From Bacteroidota bacterium (GTDB taxonomy: Bacteria; Bacteroidota; Bacteroidia; Chitinophagales; Chitinophagaceae), in assembly GCA_023424015.1 (NCBI GenBank), contig JAFAEM010000046.1, forward strand, positions 1 to 37,401: a stretch of 37,401 nt of DNA, given 5' to 3'. A program made the position numbers and the translations under genes. Each line of letters begins with the position of its first letter. Position 1 is the first letter of the stretch. Under the pieces are notes generated by a model that ran no database searches, was not told the origin of the DNA, and saw only the letters and a list, made by a program, of their open reading frames with translations. Positions 24,159-33,823 of this stretch are shown in pieces.

Positions 24159-25442
24159 TTATTGAACCTGCTGAACATATAAAACAGGACACAATCTTTT
24201 TTCGAATACGAGTGCTAGACCTACCTTTTTAAGATCTTCATTTAGGCTTTCTATATCCAGTGGATTTACAGATTCCTCCCTAATCCAAACATCAACATTA
24301 AATGGGAGTTGGACAGGGTCATAATACGGATAATAATATTGAAGCCATAAACGTAGATATGTTGACAATAGGGAATACGGCTGGTTAAGCAAACGGCGGT
24401 GTCCATCCGATTCTCGCTCACCATAATGTTCCCCCCCTAAAGAATTTATTGGCACGCCGCCTTTGGTTTTGATTTTCGCAGAATCAACGACCTTAATAAC
24501 AATAGTTTCGATATTCTTTTCTTTGATCGCTGCTTTCAGCGAAAAGTATCTTTGCAGGTCCTCTTGCATAATATTGTAGGATTGATCGGATTTGGATGCT
24601 GGGAGATATAGTTCATAATTGTATCCATATTTAGCAAACCATGTATCCAGCAATTCAATTTTATGAGGTTTCAGATACTTTACACTATCATCAATCTGGA
24701 GATTTAGTCCATATAGTGTATTGAAATTATATTTGCCATTTTCACTATAGGCCTTTTTGAAAAGCTCAACAACTGACGCACAATTGCTTGCCATATGTAT
24801 GTAACTACTGTCATTGATATAAGCTCTTTCAATATTGCCAATATTCAAGGTGTCGTTGCATTGTGACAAGTATGAAAAGTATTTGAAACGATCGAAATTT
24901 AATGGGGAACCAAATCGTGTCTTTGTAGGATCTATAAAATACTGTGTCTTTCCTGCCAGGAAATTGATAATTGATTGTTCGCTTATCACATTTGATCCCG
25001 AAAATTTGCGAATGACTCCAATATGATCTATCCAAACGCAATAAGGATAGCCCTCTGCAGGAAACAATTCTGAAAGTTGTTTATCGCCAGTGATCATAAT
25101 AAGATTCGGGCGCTTTATGCGAGGCCTTTTTTCAAAAAACCTTTTTGTTGAATCTTTCGATTCTTTGTTTACAAGGATTATCTGAATATCATCTTTGAAT
25201 TGTTTCTGTAACGAGTCGAGTTTCGGAAATGATTTTATACATGCTGTACAATAGTGATTCCAAAAGTCAAGTATTATGATTTTTCCTTTGAAATCTGACA
25301 ACCTAATTCTATCAGTATGGTGGTTCAGAATATTTGAAATTTCCAAAGCTGGGATCCGCTGTCCGGTAGTTAAAGTTTGGGCTTTTAACGCCAAGGGAAT
25401 GGCAAATAAAAACCAGCATTTGAGAATTGCTTTCAAATTCAT
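24159..25442 (-). CDS. TlpA-family thioredoxin-like protein
   Basis: A 427-residue exported protein with a signal peptide ending near LKAQ (22). An N-terminal thioredoxin-fold domain (about 27-170) has the active-site C65-T-A-C68 after DFWNHY, and later the usual cis-Pro region (EGYPYCVWID). The remaining 250 residues form a C-terminal region without recognised motif, as in other long TlpA-like proteins of Bacteroidota. It is the last gene of the sigma-FecR-SusC-SusD series, 32 bp after SusD, so it probably acts in the periplasm together with that uptake system, reducing or isomerising disulfides in the imported compound or in its proteins. Substrate unknown. Confidence 0.88.
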   Translation of the reverse strand: MNLKAILKCWFLFAIPLALKAQTLTTGQRIPALEISNILNHHTDRIRLSDFKGKIIILDFWNHYCTACIKSFPKLDSLQKQFKDDIQIILVNKESKDSTKRFFEKRPRIKRPNLIMITGDKQLSELFPAEGYPYCVWIDHIGVIRKFSGSNVISEQSIINFLAGKTQYFIDPTKTRFGSPLNFDRFKYFSYLSQCNDTLNIGNIERAYINDSSYIHMASNCASVVELFKKAYSENGKYNFNTLYGLNLQIDDSVKYLKPHKIELLDTWFAKYGYNYELYLPASKSDQSYNIMQEDLQRYFSLKAAIKEKNIETIVIKVVDSAKIKTKGGVPINSLGGEHYGERESDGHRRLLNQPYSLLSTYLRLWLQYYYPYYDPVQLPFNVDVWIREESVNPLDIESLNEDLKKVGLALVFEKRLCPVLYVQQVQ

Positions 25443-25474
25443 CGCCCAATTTTTTAAATGGTAAGTGTTAGGTC

Positions 25475-26875
25475 TCAGTAACCGGGATTCTGCGTAAGGA
25501 AAGTATTAGCCTGCATTTGGGACAAAGGAATGGGATACAGGACATCTGTATTTTGCCAATTGGGCGCTTTCAAAACGCTAAGCGCAGCACCAGCACGACC
25601 CCATCTTTTTAAATCAAACCAACGATGCCCCCATTCAGTAAATAACTCAATCCTTCTTTCATGCTCAATTGCTGAGAGCAATGAAGCGTTGTCATTTGCC
25701 ATTGTTTGGGATAAGCCTGCGCGACTCCTGATCAAATTAATATCAGACAGGGAACCGGCGAAATTATTTTGTTGGGCTCGGGCCTCAGCTCTGATTAAAT
25801 ATTGTTCGGCAAGACGGAAGACAACGTAATGCTCTGTCACCGGCGGAGGTGGGCTCGAAAAATCATAACCTTTTTTGTATTTATTGGGATAATAATAAGT
25901 CTGTCCTCCAACTATATTGCTTCCAACCCATTTGCTTTTTCTTTGATCAGCGGCTTCAAAGAGGTTAAGTAATGTATCCCGAAGATTGTAGTTAGGAGTT
26001 GAGAATGAAAATATGGGAATAAATATTTTCGCTTCAGATGTGTTACTTTTTTCTTGCATCAATGACCAAATAGTCTCACTCGAACTTGCCAGAAAGACGT
26101 CGTTCAAGTCGATTGGTAAATTGTAAATTCCCGAGTTGATGATCTCCGTTGCTTCAGTTTCTGCTTGTTGCCACTTATTTTGATATAAGTATGCTCGTGC
26201 CAGCAACGCAGCCGCAGCCCATTTATTAGGCCTTACCCGCCCAGATGTTGGATAATGCTGGTTAAGGAGCGATTTGGCCTCGATCAAATCTGTAAGTAGT
26301 AGTTGATTTATTTCATCGAGCCCGGATCTTGGCAATGTTTTGTTCAAATCATAATTAGTCGTAGTGGTTAACGGAATCTTTCCATACATATTCGTGAGAT
26401 AAAAAAAGTGAAGGGCTCGTACAAGTAAGGCTTCTCCTTTTAGTTGACGCTTGATATTCTCACTTAGATTTTGTGATTTATTCAGTCCTTCCAAAATGGC
26501 ATTTGCATTGTAAATGGTCCGATAAGTATGAGACCATAAATAACTATTAATATTGTCATTGGTCGGTTGGAGATTATTGTTTGCAAAATCAACGATCTCT
26601 GTAGTTGGTGCAACAGGATAGATTTCATCTGCAGAAAGCCCAGAAAATACTGTCATTCCCCCGTTGGATGGCCATAATGAAGACGAAAGCATAAGGCTGT
26701 ACAATCCAGTTATGGCGGACACTGCCGCCTGATCGTTGTCAAATATTTCGGAAGTTTGGATCTGGTCTTTGGGCGCTGGGATATCCAGGAATTTTTTGCA
26801 GCCCATAAGATTAATTAGCAAGACGTTGAAAGTTCCAAAGTAAATTAATCGGCGATATATATATGATAGTTTCAT
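25475..26875 (-). CDS. RagB/SusD-family outer-membrane lipoprotein
   Basis: A 466-residue SusD-like protein. The lipobox LMGC puts the lipidated Cys at position 26, followed by KKFLDIPAPKDQI, typical of the family. TPR-like helices and the C-terminal signature (RRIELFTEWGHRWFDLKRW and a LYPIP ... NPGY end) are present. It forms the surface lid on its SusC partner, encoded 11 bp upstream in the transcript. The length is at the short end for carbohydrate-type SusD. The ligand cannot be read from the sequence; peptides or siderophores are as possible as glycans because no hydrolase is linked. Confidence 0.93.
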   Translation of the reverse strand: MKLSYIYRRLIYFGTFNVLLINLMGCKKFLDIPAPKDQIQTSEIFDNDQAAVSAITGLYSLMLSSSLWPSNGGMTVFSGLSADEIYPVAPTTEIVDFANNNLQPTNDNINSYLWSHTYRTIYNANAILEGLNKSQNLSENIKRQLKGEALLVRALHFFYLTNMYGKIPLTTTTNYDLNKTLPRSGLDEINQLLLTDLIEAKSLLNQHYPTSGRVRPNKWAAAALLARAYLYQNKWQQAETEATEIINSGIYNLPIDLNDVFLASSSETIWSLMQEKSNTSEAKIFIPIFSFSTPNYNLRDTLLNLFEAADQRKSKWVGSNIVGGQTYYYPNKYKKGYDFSSPPPPVTEHYVVFRLAEQYLIRAEARAQQNNFAGSLSDINLIRSRAGLSQTMANDNASLLSAIEHERRIELFTEWGHRWFDLKRWGRAGAALSVLKAPNWQNTDVLYPIPLSQMQANTFLTQNPGY

Positions 26876-26886
26876 GATTGTTGTTT

Positions 26887-29800
26887 TTAAAACTTGAGTT
26901 GGAAGCCTAATGCGAGGGTCTTTAATGGCGGAAGAATGAAAATGTCTTGTGTCTCGGGATCAGAACCTAAATAATCGGTAATGACAAATAGGTTTTGAGC
27001 CTGTAAATAGACCTTTGCAGACTTGATCCGAATTTTGCTCATCCAGTCATCAGGCATTATCCAGGATAAGCTAACATTTTTAAGCCGGGCAAACGAAGCA
27101 TCGCTGTAACTTCCATCTGAATTATTCAAGTAAGTGGCACCGTAAGCTGCAGGACCAGCAAAGCTGCTTGTAAATCTCTGCACCGGCACATTATCACCAT
27201 TTTGCCTCCAACGATTTAATACAATATCAGGCTGGTTCGCACCAAGTCCAGGTTGGTTGTTTCCCAGCACAGCCAGATAGTTTCGTCCCCATTGTTTTCT
27301 GAATTCGAAGAGGAAGCTAAATTCTATATTTTTGTAGCTAAAGTTGTTTTGAAACCCACCATAGTATTTTGGGTCCGTGTTTTTCGAAAAAACGAAATCG
27401 TTGGCATTGTATACACCATCTCTGTTTACGTCAATGATCTTATAAACACCGGTTACGGGATCAACGCCATCATATTTGTAAAGCCTGATTATATTGAGCG
27501 ACTCACCCTCTTTATAGAACGATGCGTAGCTGGAACTTTCAAGTCCGGGAAACGATACCAATTTATTTTCTGGTATGGTTATATTCACAGAGCTTGACCA
27601 TTTAAAGTTCTGACCTGCGACATTTTTGGAAGTGATAGCCATTTCCCAAGCTGTGTTTTGAACAGTTGCGGGAAAATTCTGTATTACCGATGAAAAGCCA
27701 GTTTGATTGGGAAGCTTATAATTAATGAGTTGATTGTCGCTTCTGTTAATGAAGTAGGCTAAGGAGGCGATGATATTATCTTTCAGAAATCCTAACTCAA
27801 TAGCTATTTCTAATTTTTTATTTTTTTCCCATTGATAGTATGGGTTATATAAACTTCCCGGTGTAAGACCAGGCGTGGCCTGATATGGACTACCTGTTGA
27901 AACCCATAAATCGAGATACCTGTAATCACCAATCTGATCATTTCCTGTTACACCGTAGCTTGCTCTGAGTTTTCCAAAACTCAGATATGGAAAGCTCTTT
28001 TTAATAAAGTTTTCATTAGAAAATATCCATGCAGCTCCAACAGACCCAAAATTCGTAAAGCGATTGGCGGGTCCAAATCTACTTGAACCGTCCCTTCTTC
28101 CGGATAAATTAATGACATACCTGTCAAACAGCGCATAGTTGATTCTTCCGAATAATGCCGAGTATCTGTATTGCGTATGTGAATTAGTTGCCCACACCTG
28201 CCCTGCTGCATTTACTGATGAAAGCAAAAGATCGCTGGTATAATCGGTGGCATTAATATTTTCGGATTCTGCTTTACGTTCCTGTAAAGTTGCACCCAAT
28301 AAAATACCCAATCTCCCTTTAGAATTCACTTTGGAGTAATTGAGATTGGGTTCGATAATCCAGCTTTTGGATACTGAGTTGCCAAAATTGGCTGATGCCA
28401 TTGCGGTTGACAGCGGGCTTAACGATGCTTTTGGAGTTCTGGATTCCTCGTCAGAACTGAATTTATTATACCCAAAACTTGAGCTAAAGACAATATCTTT
28501 TGCTATTCGATAACTTAATTGAAGATTACCCATTAGGTTATCATTTACGGAATAATATTTTTTCAAAAGCTCCGCTGCGGGTACAGTGCCGAAGAAAAAA
28601 TTCAGGTTGTTTATCACCACGCCCTTTTGTATCCAATTCGGTTTTCCTGCCGAATCATACATCTCAAAATTTGGTGGCAGATTGATGTATTGCGTAAGAT
28701 CATTCTGAATAAGGTTGTTTTGGTCATTTGAGTAAAAACCGGATAGTTGAGCAGAAAATTTCCTGTCGACAGATTTATGAGTAATATTGAAACTTAATGA
28801 AGCTCTCTTGTCGGTAAGGTCTGAGGAAAAAACATTGGTTTCTCTATGGTAGCCGGCACTAATTAAAAACTGTGTGTTTTCTTTTCCTCCGTTTAGAGAA
28901 AGCGAGGCATCTGTTGTCATCGCGGTATTTCCGATGACCAGCTTTTTATAATCAATGAATTTTGTAGTATCCCAGAGCAATATATCGGGTGCATAACCAT
29001 TAGAAAATGCTCCATTTGTTGCCTGTGGAAAATAACCGTCATTAGATATTGCTTCCCGTCTCATCTGAATGTATTGTTCGGTATTCAATAAATCCATCGT
29101 TCTGGTAACTCTGCTCCAACCATTATAGAAATTGAGGCTAACGCCGGTATGGCCAGCCTTTCCCTTTTTTGTAGTTATTAGGATCACTCCGTTAGCTCCG
29201 CGGCTACCATATATAGCTGTTGCATCGGCATCTTTTAGCACTTCGATGCTTTCAATATCCATTGGGTTAATGGTATTAAAAGGGCTTAACCCGCCTTGCA
29301 CGGTGTTCCTTGGTTTGTTGGCAGCGGAACGAAGTTGATTAGTTGGGAGATTTCCAGGTTCAAATGGTACGCCATCAATTACAAACAATGGATCATTTCT
29401 TGATAAAGAGGGATCAAGTGTTGTTCTGCCTCGAATCGCTACTGAAAAGCTCGACCCAGGTACCCCACTTGTTTGACTGATAAATAAGCCTGGCACTCTT
29501 CCCTGCAGAGCAGCCAATGGATTAGATACAGGTTGCTTTACAATTTCTGTGGATGTAACTTTTGTAATATTTCCAGTATTCAATCGTCGGGATGTAGTGC
29601 CATAAGCCATGACAATAGTCTCATCCAACGATCCAATGGCGACTTTCAACTTTATTATTATGTTGGTACGTTTGTTCAATTCTATTTCAACAGGCTGGTA
29701 TCCAATACTCGTTACAAGGAGTATATCCGTTTCATCTATATCTTTTAAGTAAAATTCACCCTTGTCATTTGTTGATGTAGCTTTTCCAGATTTCTTTGCA

Positions 29801-30240
29801 GTAATTGTGACTCCAGCTAATTCCTCATTAGCTTCACTAACTACTGTTCCCATTACGTCAATTGAGGCTTGATGCGGAGCATGCATTGATTTTGCTGAAT
29901 CAGCTCTATTTTGAACAACGATATATCGGTCTTCAATGACAAATGAAAGCGGTTGATTACGGAAACATAACTCCAGCACTTCACGGATGTTCGCATTTTT
30001 TACACTGATGTTTACCGGCTGTATATTCTTGAGCTGAATCCTTGTATAAACAAAGGAATAGCCTGATTGCTTCTTTATCTCCCTAAAAGCAGTTTCCAGC
30101 GGCGCATCTTTAAGGGAAAGCGAAATCGTCTGTCCAAAGCCCCGTGCAGTGGCCTGGAAGGATGCTACCAAGGTAAGCAGGATTAAAAGTTTCATAGTTA
30201 ATAAGGTTACAAATGGGAATCTGAAAACTTTTAATTGCAT
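26887..30240 (-). CDS. SusC/RagA-family TonB-dependent transporter with STN domain
   Basis: A 1117-residue outer-membrane transporter. After the signal peptide (to about residue 32) there is an STN domain (about 35-115, SVKNANIREVLELCF), a carboxypeptidase-like beta domain (about 128-205), the plug (about 215-340, GRVPGLFI ... DPLFVIDGVPFE ... IESIEVLKDADATAIYGSRGANGVILITTKKGK cut here to its core IYGSRGANG), and the barrel ending in LALGFQLKF. The STN domain is the part that touches the FecR anti-sigma factor, so this transporter should signal to the sigma factor encoded upstream. It pairs with the SusD protein 11 bp downstream. Confidence 0.95.
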   Translation of the reverse strand: MQLKVFRFPFVTLLTMKLLILLTLVASFQATARGFGQTISLSLKDAPLETAFREIKKQSGYSFVYTRIQLKNIQPVNISVKNANIREVLELCFRNQPLSFVIEDRYIVVQNRADSAKSMHAPHQASIDVMGTVVSEANEELAGVTITAKKSGKATSTNDKGEFYLKDIDETDILLVTSIGYQPVEIELNKRTNIIIKLKVAIGSLDETIVMAYGTTSRRLNTGNITKVTSTEIVKQPVSNPLAALQGRVPGLFISQTSGVPGSSFSVAIRGRTTLDPSLSRNDPLFVIDGVPFEPGNLPTNQLRSAANKPRNTVQGGLSPFNTINPMDIESIEVLKDADATAIYGSRGANGVILITTKKGKAGHTGVSLNFYNGWSRVTRTMDLLNTEQYIQMRREAISNDGYFPQATNGAFSNGYAPDILLWDTTKFIDYKKLVIGNTAMTTDASLSLNGGKENTQFLISAGYHRETNVFSSDLTDKRASLSFNITHKSVDRKFSAQLSGFYSNDQNNLIQNDLTQYINLPPNFEMYDSAGKPNWIQKGVVINNLNFFFGTVPAAELLKKYYSVNDNLMGNLQLSYRIAKDIVFSSSFGYNKFSSDEESRTPKASLSPLSTAMASANFGNSVSKSWIIEPNLNYSKVNSKGRLGILLGATLQERKAESENINATDYTSDLLLSSVNAAGQVWATNSHTQYRYSALFGRINYALFDRYVINLSGRRDGSSRFGPANRFTNFGSVGAAWIFSNENFIKKSFPYLSFGKLRASYGVTGNDQIGDYRYLDLWVSTGSPYQATPGLTPGSLYNPYYQWEKNKKLEIAIELGFLKDNIIASLAYFINRSDNQLINYKLPNQTGFSSVIQNFPATVQNTAWEMAITSKNVAGQNFKWSSSVNITIPENKLVSFPGLESSSYASFYKEGESLNIIRLYKYDGVDPVTGVYKIIDVNRDGVYNANDFVFSKNTDPKYYGGFQNNFSYKNIEFSFLFEFRKQWGRNYLAVLGNNQPGLGANQPDIVLNRWRQNGDNVPVQRFTSSFAGPAAYGATYLNNSDGSYSDASFARLKNVSLSWIMPDDWMSKIRIKSAKVYLQAQNLFVITDYLGSDPETQDIFILPPLKTLALGFQLKF

Positions 30241-30310
30241 AGTTTTGTGTTGTTTGGGTTTCTGAATTCAGTTGATAGCTCAGTTGATATTTGGGTTGAC
30301 CCAAACGCCT

Positions 30311-30337
30311 GCCGGGGGTGCTCGTAACACTTCCGGC
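30311..30337. other. hairpin between fecR and susC
   Basis: GCCGGGGGTG (30311-30320) pairs with CACTTCCGGC (30328-30337), 8 Watson-Crick pairs plus two G-T. It lies in the 132-bp gap between FecR and SusC and may limit read-through or stabilise the susC transcript. On the + strand it is followed by TTTTAT. Confidence 0.5.
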
Positions 30338-30372
30338 TTTTATTTGAGTTAACCGTATCGCTTTTCTAACCG

Positions 30373-31569
30373 TCAGGGTAATACATGGATCGTTTTATTT
30401 TCGATTTTAAATTTTACATATCCATTAAGCTCAAGCAAATGAAGCAGCTTTGACAAAGGTTCGCTCCTTAAAATGGTAGCATTGAACTGGTGCTTGATAT
30501 CCCCTTTATAAATCACTTTGGCATCATACCATCTTTCTACCTGCTTCATGATAGATTCGATCGAAGCATCATGAAATACGAAGAGGCCATTCTTCCATCC
30601 GGTTACTTCTTCGGTGTCGACACCAGTGAGTTTTGAAATTGTACTGCCAACAACCCTTGCCTGCATACCAGGATTGAGATCCTCCGTTTTGTCCTCTTTT
30701 CTTACCGACACCTTGCCCTCGACCAAAGTGATGTCCCTGGCAGCTTCATTCTGATACGCCATTACATTGAACTGCGTTCCCAGCACCGTTACTGTGGCAC
30801 TGTCTTTAAGGATTACCCGGAATGGCTGTTTGTCATTCCTGGCTACTTCAAAAAAAGCTTCGCCTTCCAATTCCACTATCCGCTCGTTGCCCTGGAACTG
30901 CGAAGGATATTTTAAAACAGTGGCAGCATTCAGCCAGACCTTCGTGCCATCCTGCAGCGTCACCTGGTACTGGCCTCCTACCGGCGTGGAGAGGGTATGA
31001 AGTTTGGTGCCCGAATCGTTTAAGGCAGCTGTTTCATACACTAACTCTCCATCTACCGGCTTGGACACATGAGAGCCTTCACCATCTTGTATCGTTCCAT
31101 TTTTTAGGCTGGTTAGATCAACGATAGTACCATCCGACAATTCAAGAGTGGCACGATTGCCACCCGGCTTAAGCATTGTCGTATCATTTGTAGCCAGAAT
31201 TCCCGGATTATTGCCTGTATTATTGCCCGCAAAACGATAAACTGCAAATATGCCGGCGATAAGTATGATTGAAGCAGCCGCCACCCAGGCAATCCTTTTC
31301 CTTCTTTTAGGTATGTCAAAAGCTCCTGCTTCCTGTAATTGCTTAAAGGATTGATCGGTCTGAACCTTATCCATCATGGCAAGGTTTGTCTCGATGTTCT
31401 GCTCATCCGTCAGATCTTCGAAAAGATGCATGTTCTGATCGCTGGTGTTTACCCAATCGTCCAGTTCCCGGTGTTCCTGGTCCGTCAACGTATTCCTGAT
31501 ATAGCCTGCTATAAGGTATGCCACACGATAGGCTTCCTTATCCAGGTCGCTGTTGGGATTTTCATTCAT
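30373..31569 (-). CDS. FecR-family anti-sigma factor
   Basis: A 398-residue inner-membrane regulator: a cytoplasmic N-terminal part (1-90), one transmembrane helix (about 93-113), a periplasmic FecR domain (about 130-290, HTLSTPVGGQYQVTLQDGT and KPFRVILKDSATVTVLGTQFNV shown by its core VLGTQFNV), and a C-terminal DUF4974-like domain (about 320-398). It should hold the ECF sigma factor until the STN domain of the SusC transporter signals. It lies 53 bp after the sigma gene in transcript order. Confidence 0.93.
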   Translation of the reverse strand: MNENPNSDLDKEAYRVAYLIAGYIRNTLTDQEHRELDDWVNTSDQNMHLFEDLTDEQNIETNLAMMDKVQTDQSFKQLQEAGAFDIPKRRKRIAWVAAASIILIAGIFAVYRFAGNNTGNNPGILATNDTTMLKPGGNRATLELSDGTIVDLTSLKNGTIQDGEGSHVSKPVDGELVYETAALNDSGTKLHTLSTPVGGQYQVTLQDGTKVWLNAATVLKYPSQFQGNERIVELEGEAFFEVARNDKQPFRVILKDSATVTVLGTQFNVMAYQNEAARDITLVEGKVSVRKEDKTEDLNPGMQARVVGSTISKLTGVDTEEVTGWKNGLFVFHDASIESIMKQVERWYDAKVIYKGDIKHQFNATILRSEPLSKLLHLLELNGYVKFKIENKTIHVLP

Positions 31570-31622
31570 ACTATTAAGTTAGGACAAGCTATTAATAAGA
31601 AGGAACCCGGGGAGAAAATGGG

Positions 31623-32234
31623 TTACCGGAGAAGTGAAGAAATATTTACAACCAGGTAAGAAAAAAGAAAAAGCGCATTCATAAATTTTTTACGCAAGGC
31701 CTTTAAGCCCTTTAATTTCTGTGCCTTAATGGTATTTACCGGAGCATTTAATTCCCGCGCGATCTGGCCGGTGGTTTTGCCTTCAATAAAATGCATGGTG
31801 ATCACTTTCCGATAGCCCGGCGCTAAATCTTTGAGGGCTGAATGGACCAGGCGGTAGGTTTCAGCCTGTAGCAGGTGGTGAAAGGGAGTATCTAAACTAT
31901 CGATTTCTGCGGTTAAGATCCGGTGAACCTCTGTCCGGCTGCGTTCCTGCCTCAGGGCATGCTGGCAGTCCCTGCGCACAGTCGTGTACAGGTAAGCCCG
32001 GATCCCCGCATAACTGTCCAGCTTGTGATGCATTCTCCAGGTCTTTACAAAAGCTTCCGAGGCGATCTCCTGGGCCAGCTGGTGGTTCTTAACCCACCGG
32101 AATGCGAACAGCGTCAGAGCCGGAAGGAATTCCCGGTAAAAAAATGCGAGGGCGGATTCGTTTCCCTGCTGGAAAAGGGCTGCCTGAAATTCATGAGCCG
32201 TGTTGGAAATATGGTTGGAACTGCTATCTGGCAC
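31623..32234 (-). CDS. ECF RNA polymerase sigma factor
   Basis: A 203-residue sigma-70 factor of the ECF type, the first gene of the Sus-type locus. Region 2 (about 25-90, FAFRWVKNHQLAQEIASEAF) and region 4 (about 130-185, GYRKVITMHFIEGKTTGQIA with HTH) are intact. The gene order sigma, FecR, SusC with STN, SusD is the standard trans-envelope signalling locus, so it probably directs transcription of susC and downstream genes when the ligand is present. The C-terminal tail (ALFLFSYLVV) is hydrophobic, as in several Bacteroidota ECF factors. Confidence 0.94.
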   Translation of the reverse strand: MPDSSSNHISNTAHEFQAALFQQGNESALAFFYREFLPALTLFAFRWVKNHQLAQEIASEAFVKTWRMHHKLDSYAGIRAYLYTTVRRDCQHALRQERSRTEVHRILTAEIDSLDTPFHHLLQAETYRLVHSALKDLAPGYRKVITMHFIEGKTTGQIARELNAPVNTIKAQKLKGLKALRKKFMNALFLFSYLVVNISSLLR

Positions 32235-32295
32235 GGCTGCCCGGCTTTATCGTGAGAGACCGGGCGGTGTAGACTGTAAGCAGCACGGGGCTCAT

Positions 32296-32423
32296 CTCAT
32301 CATTACTGAGGCTTGAGAAACTGCCACCAATAGCGAGAGGAGCACCCGTGCAAATCAGGTCTGTTATTTGTCGCTCTTGTCTCATTAATACTGTTTGAGT
32401 TTCTCAGGCTCCAGTAATGAGAC
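32296..32423. repeat. long interrupted inverted repeat
   Basis: About 26 bases at 32296-32321 (CATTACTGAGGCTTGAGAAAC core) are complementary, with a few mismatches and a small indel, to 32399-32423 (GTTTCTCAGGCTCCAGTAATG). Inside, AGCGAGAG (about 32332-32339) and CGCTCTT (32372-32378) extend the fold. The 32235-32520 gap holds no gene. It could be a MITE-like element, a structured RNA or a regulatory hairpin. Confidence 0.6.
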
Positions 32424-32520
32424 AGTACATATTCATTCAAACCAAATATAGGAAATAAAATCAAAATGGGGTACAGGTACTCCAGACACGGAAGATCACT
32501 GCAATTACTTAGGTGTTTGA

Positions 32521-32871
32521 ATGAAGGACCAGGAATTCATAACGCCTATTGACCAGTTTGTCATTGACTTTGTCAGAAAGTTAAGAGATGACAAGGGGCT
32601 TCGACAACAAGACGTTGCAGCTATTGTTGGCGTGTCAAGAGAATTCATTAAGGACGTTGAGAACTTAAACAAACGAGCAAAGTATAATATCCGTCATATT
32701 AATGCCTTGGCGGATTACCTTGATATGTCACCCCGTGATTTTCTGCCGGAAAAGCCGATGAGGTTATCAACTGAAAAAAACAAAGAAAGGACGCCACAAA
32801 AAAAGAAAACTGCTGCAAAAAAACAAATAAGGAGGAGACCGGCAACAACGAAAAAGAAAGAGAGTAATTAA
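32521..32871 (+). CDS. XRE-family HTH regulator with basic tail
   Basis: A 116-residue protein. Residues about 15-75 form a Cro/CI-type helix-turn-helix (LRQQDVAAIVGVSREFIKDVE, with the recognition helix around VSREFIKDV). The last ~35 residues are Lys/Arg-rich (KKKTAAKKQIRRRPATTKKK), probably unstructured and DNA-binding. The stop codon overlaps the end of the convergent MNT-HEPN gene by 4 bp, so the two share a terminator region and may be linked functionally. Confidence 0.88.
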   Translation: MKDQEFITPIDQFVIDFVRKLRDDKGLRQQDVAAIVGVSREFIKDVENLNKRAKYNIRHINALADYLDMSPRDFLPEKPMRLSTEKNKERTPQKKKTAAKKQIRRRPATTKKKESN

Positions 32872-33725
32872 CCGATTGATTTAATCTTTTCCCTACAAAT
32901 TTTTTCAACGACGGCCTGCATTTTTTTTATGCGGTCAAACAGCAACTGCAGTTCTTCGCCCGTTATTGAAAAATCAGGTTTATACCGGGCATCAATATAT
33001 CCACGTTTTAACAAGTCGAAAAGATGATTCTCCGTCTTGTCTGTTTCAATTGGAAACAATAAATACAATTCTTCTGAGAGTATCTTTGAAATTTTTCGCA
33101 GCTTCCAAATGTTATGGGTTTTTGGCTTGTAGCCTGTAAAAACCAGGAGGGCGGCATAGTACAAACTTTCAGTAGCCTGGTGGGAATAAAATGCTGCATT
33201 TTTATTGCTCTTCCTGGCTATGGCATTGCCAGCATCTATCAGGAATTCGTTTGCCTGAGGATACCAAATATCAAAGTAATTCTGTGCCTTTTCTTTTTCT
33301 TCTTTCGGTGACAATTCACGGGGTGTTGCAAAAGTTACTGTCGCAGTATCATAAAGAAGTATTCCTTCTTTAACTATGTCGGTAAAGAAATATTGGCCAA
33401 ATTCGAGTCCCTCGTTTATGTAATCGATCTCGTGTACCTGAACATTTATGGATGGTTCAAATCGTTCGGTTCGGTTGTTTATAATGTCCTCTAGTTCATA
33501 CTCCTTAATGTTATTGGTTTTAGTAACAACAAGAAAATCAAAATCGCTTATATATTCATAGTTGATCCCGTCCTTGCTGGTATACCTATGCTCCACCTGC
33601 TTACCCTTGGCATAGCTCCCAAAAAGAATGATTTTCTCCGGAGAAGCTGCTTCCCTGATGATTTCAGTTATCTGGCGAATCTGTTCTTGTTTGGCCTGAC
33701 TTAAATGGCTAAGACTTGATTTCAT
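32868..33725 (-). CDS. nucleotidyltransferase plus HEPN domain protein
   Basis: A 285-residue fusion. The N-terminal MNT domain has LFGSYAKGK (G36-S37) and the catalytic pair D61-F-D63 (ISDFDFLVV). The gap between GS and the first Asp is about 13 residues longer than in minimal MNT proteins because of an insertion (HRYTSKDGINYEY). The C-terminal HEPN domain (about 160-280) shows AAFYSHQATESLYYAALL and HNIWKLRKI. I see no clean R-x4-6-H RNase motif, so it may be a binding rather than a cutting HEPN. MNT/HEPN pairs form toxin-antitoxin modules in which MNT adenylylates HEPN; this fused form occurs widely in Bacteroidota with unclear role. Convergent overlap with the XRE gene is 4 bp. Confidence 0.87.
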   Translation of the reverse strand: MKSSLSHLSQAKQEQIRQITEIIREAASPEKIILFGSYAKGKQVEHRYTSKDGINYEYISDFDFLVVTKTNNIKEYELEDIINNRTERFEPSINVQVHEIDYINEGLEFGQYFFTDIVKEGILLYDTATVTFATPRELSPKEEKEKAQNYFDIWYPQANEFLIDAGNAIARKSNKNAAFYSHQATESLYYAALLVFTGYKPKTHNIWKLRKISKILSEELYLLFPIETDKTENHLFDLLKRGYIDARYKPDFSITGEELQLLFDRIKKMQAVVEKICREKIKSIG

Positions 33726-33823
33726 ATCTAAGCTATTGATAGCAAATATATTATATTTTACACCGTGGATTAAATTCTTCGCACCTACTGTCAGGGTTCA
33801 AAAGATTTTTGGTAAATTGATTT

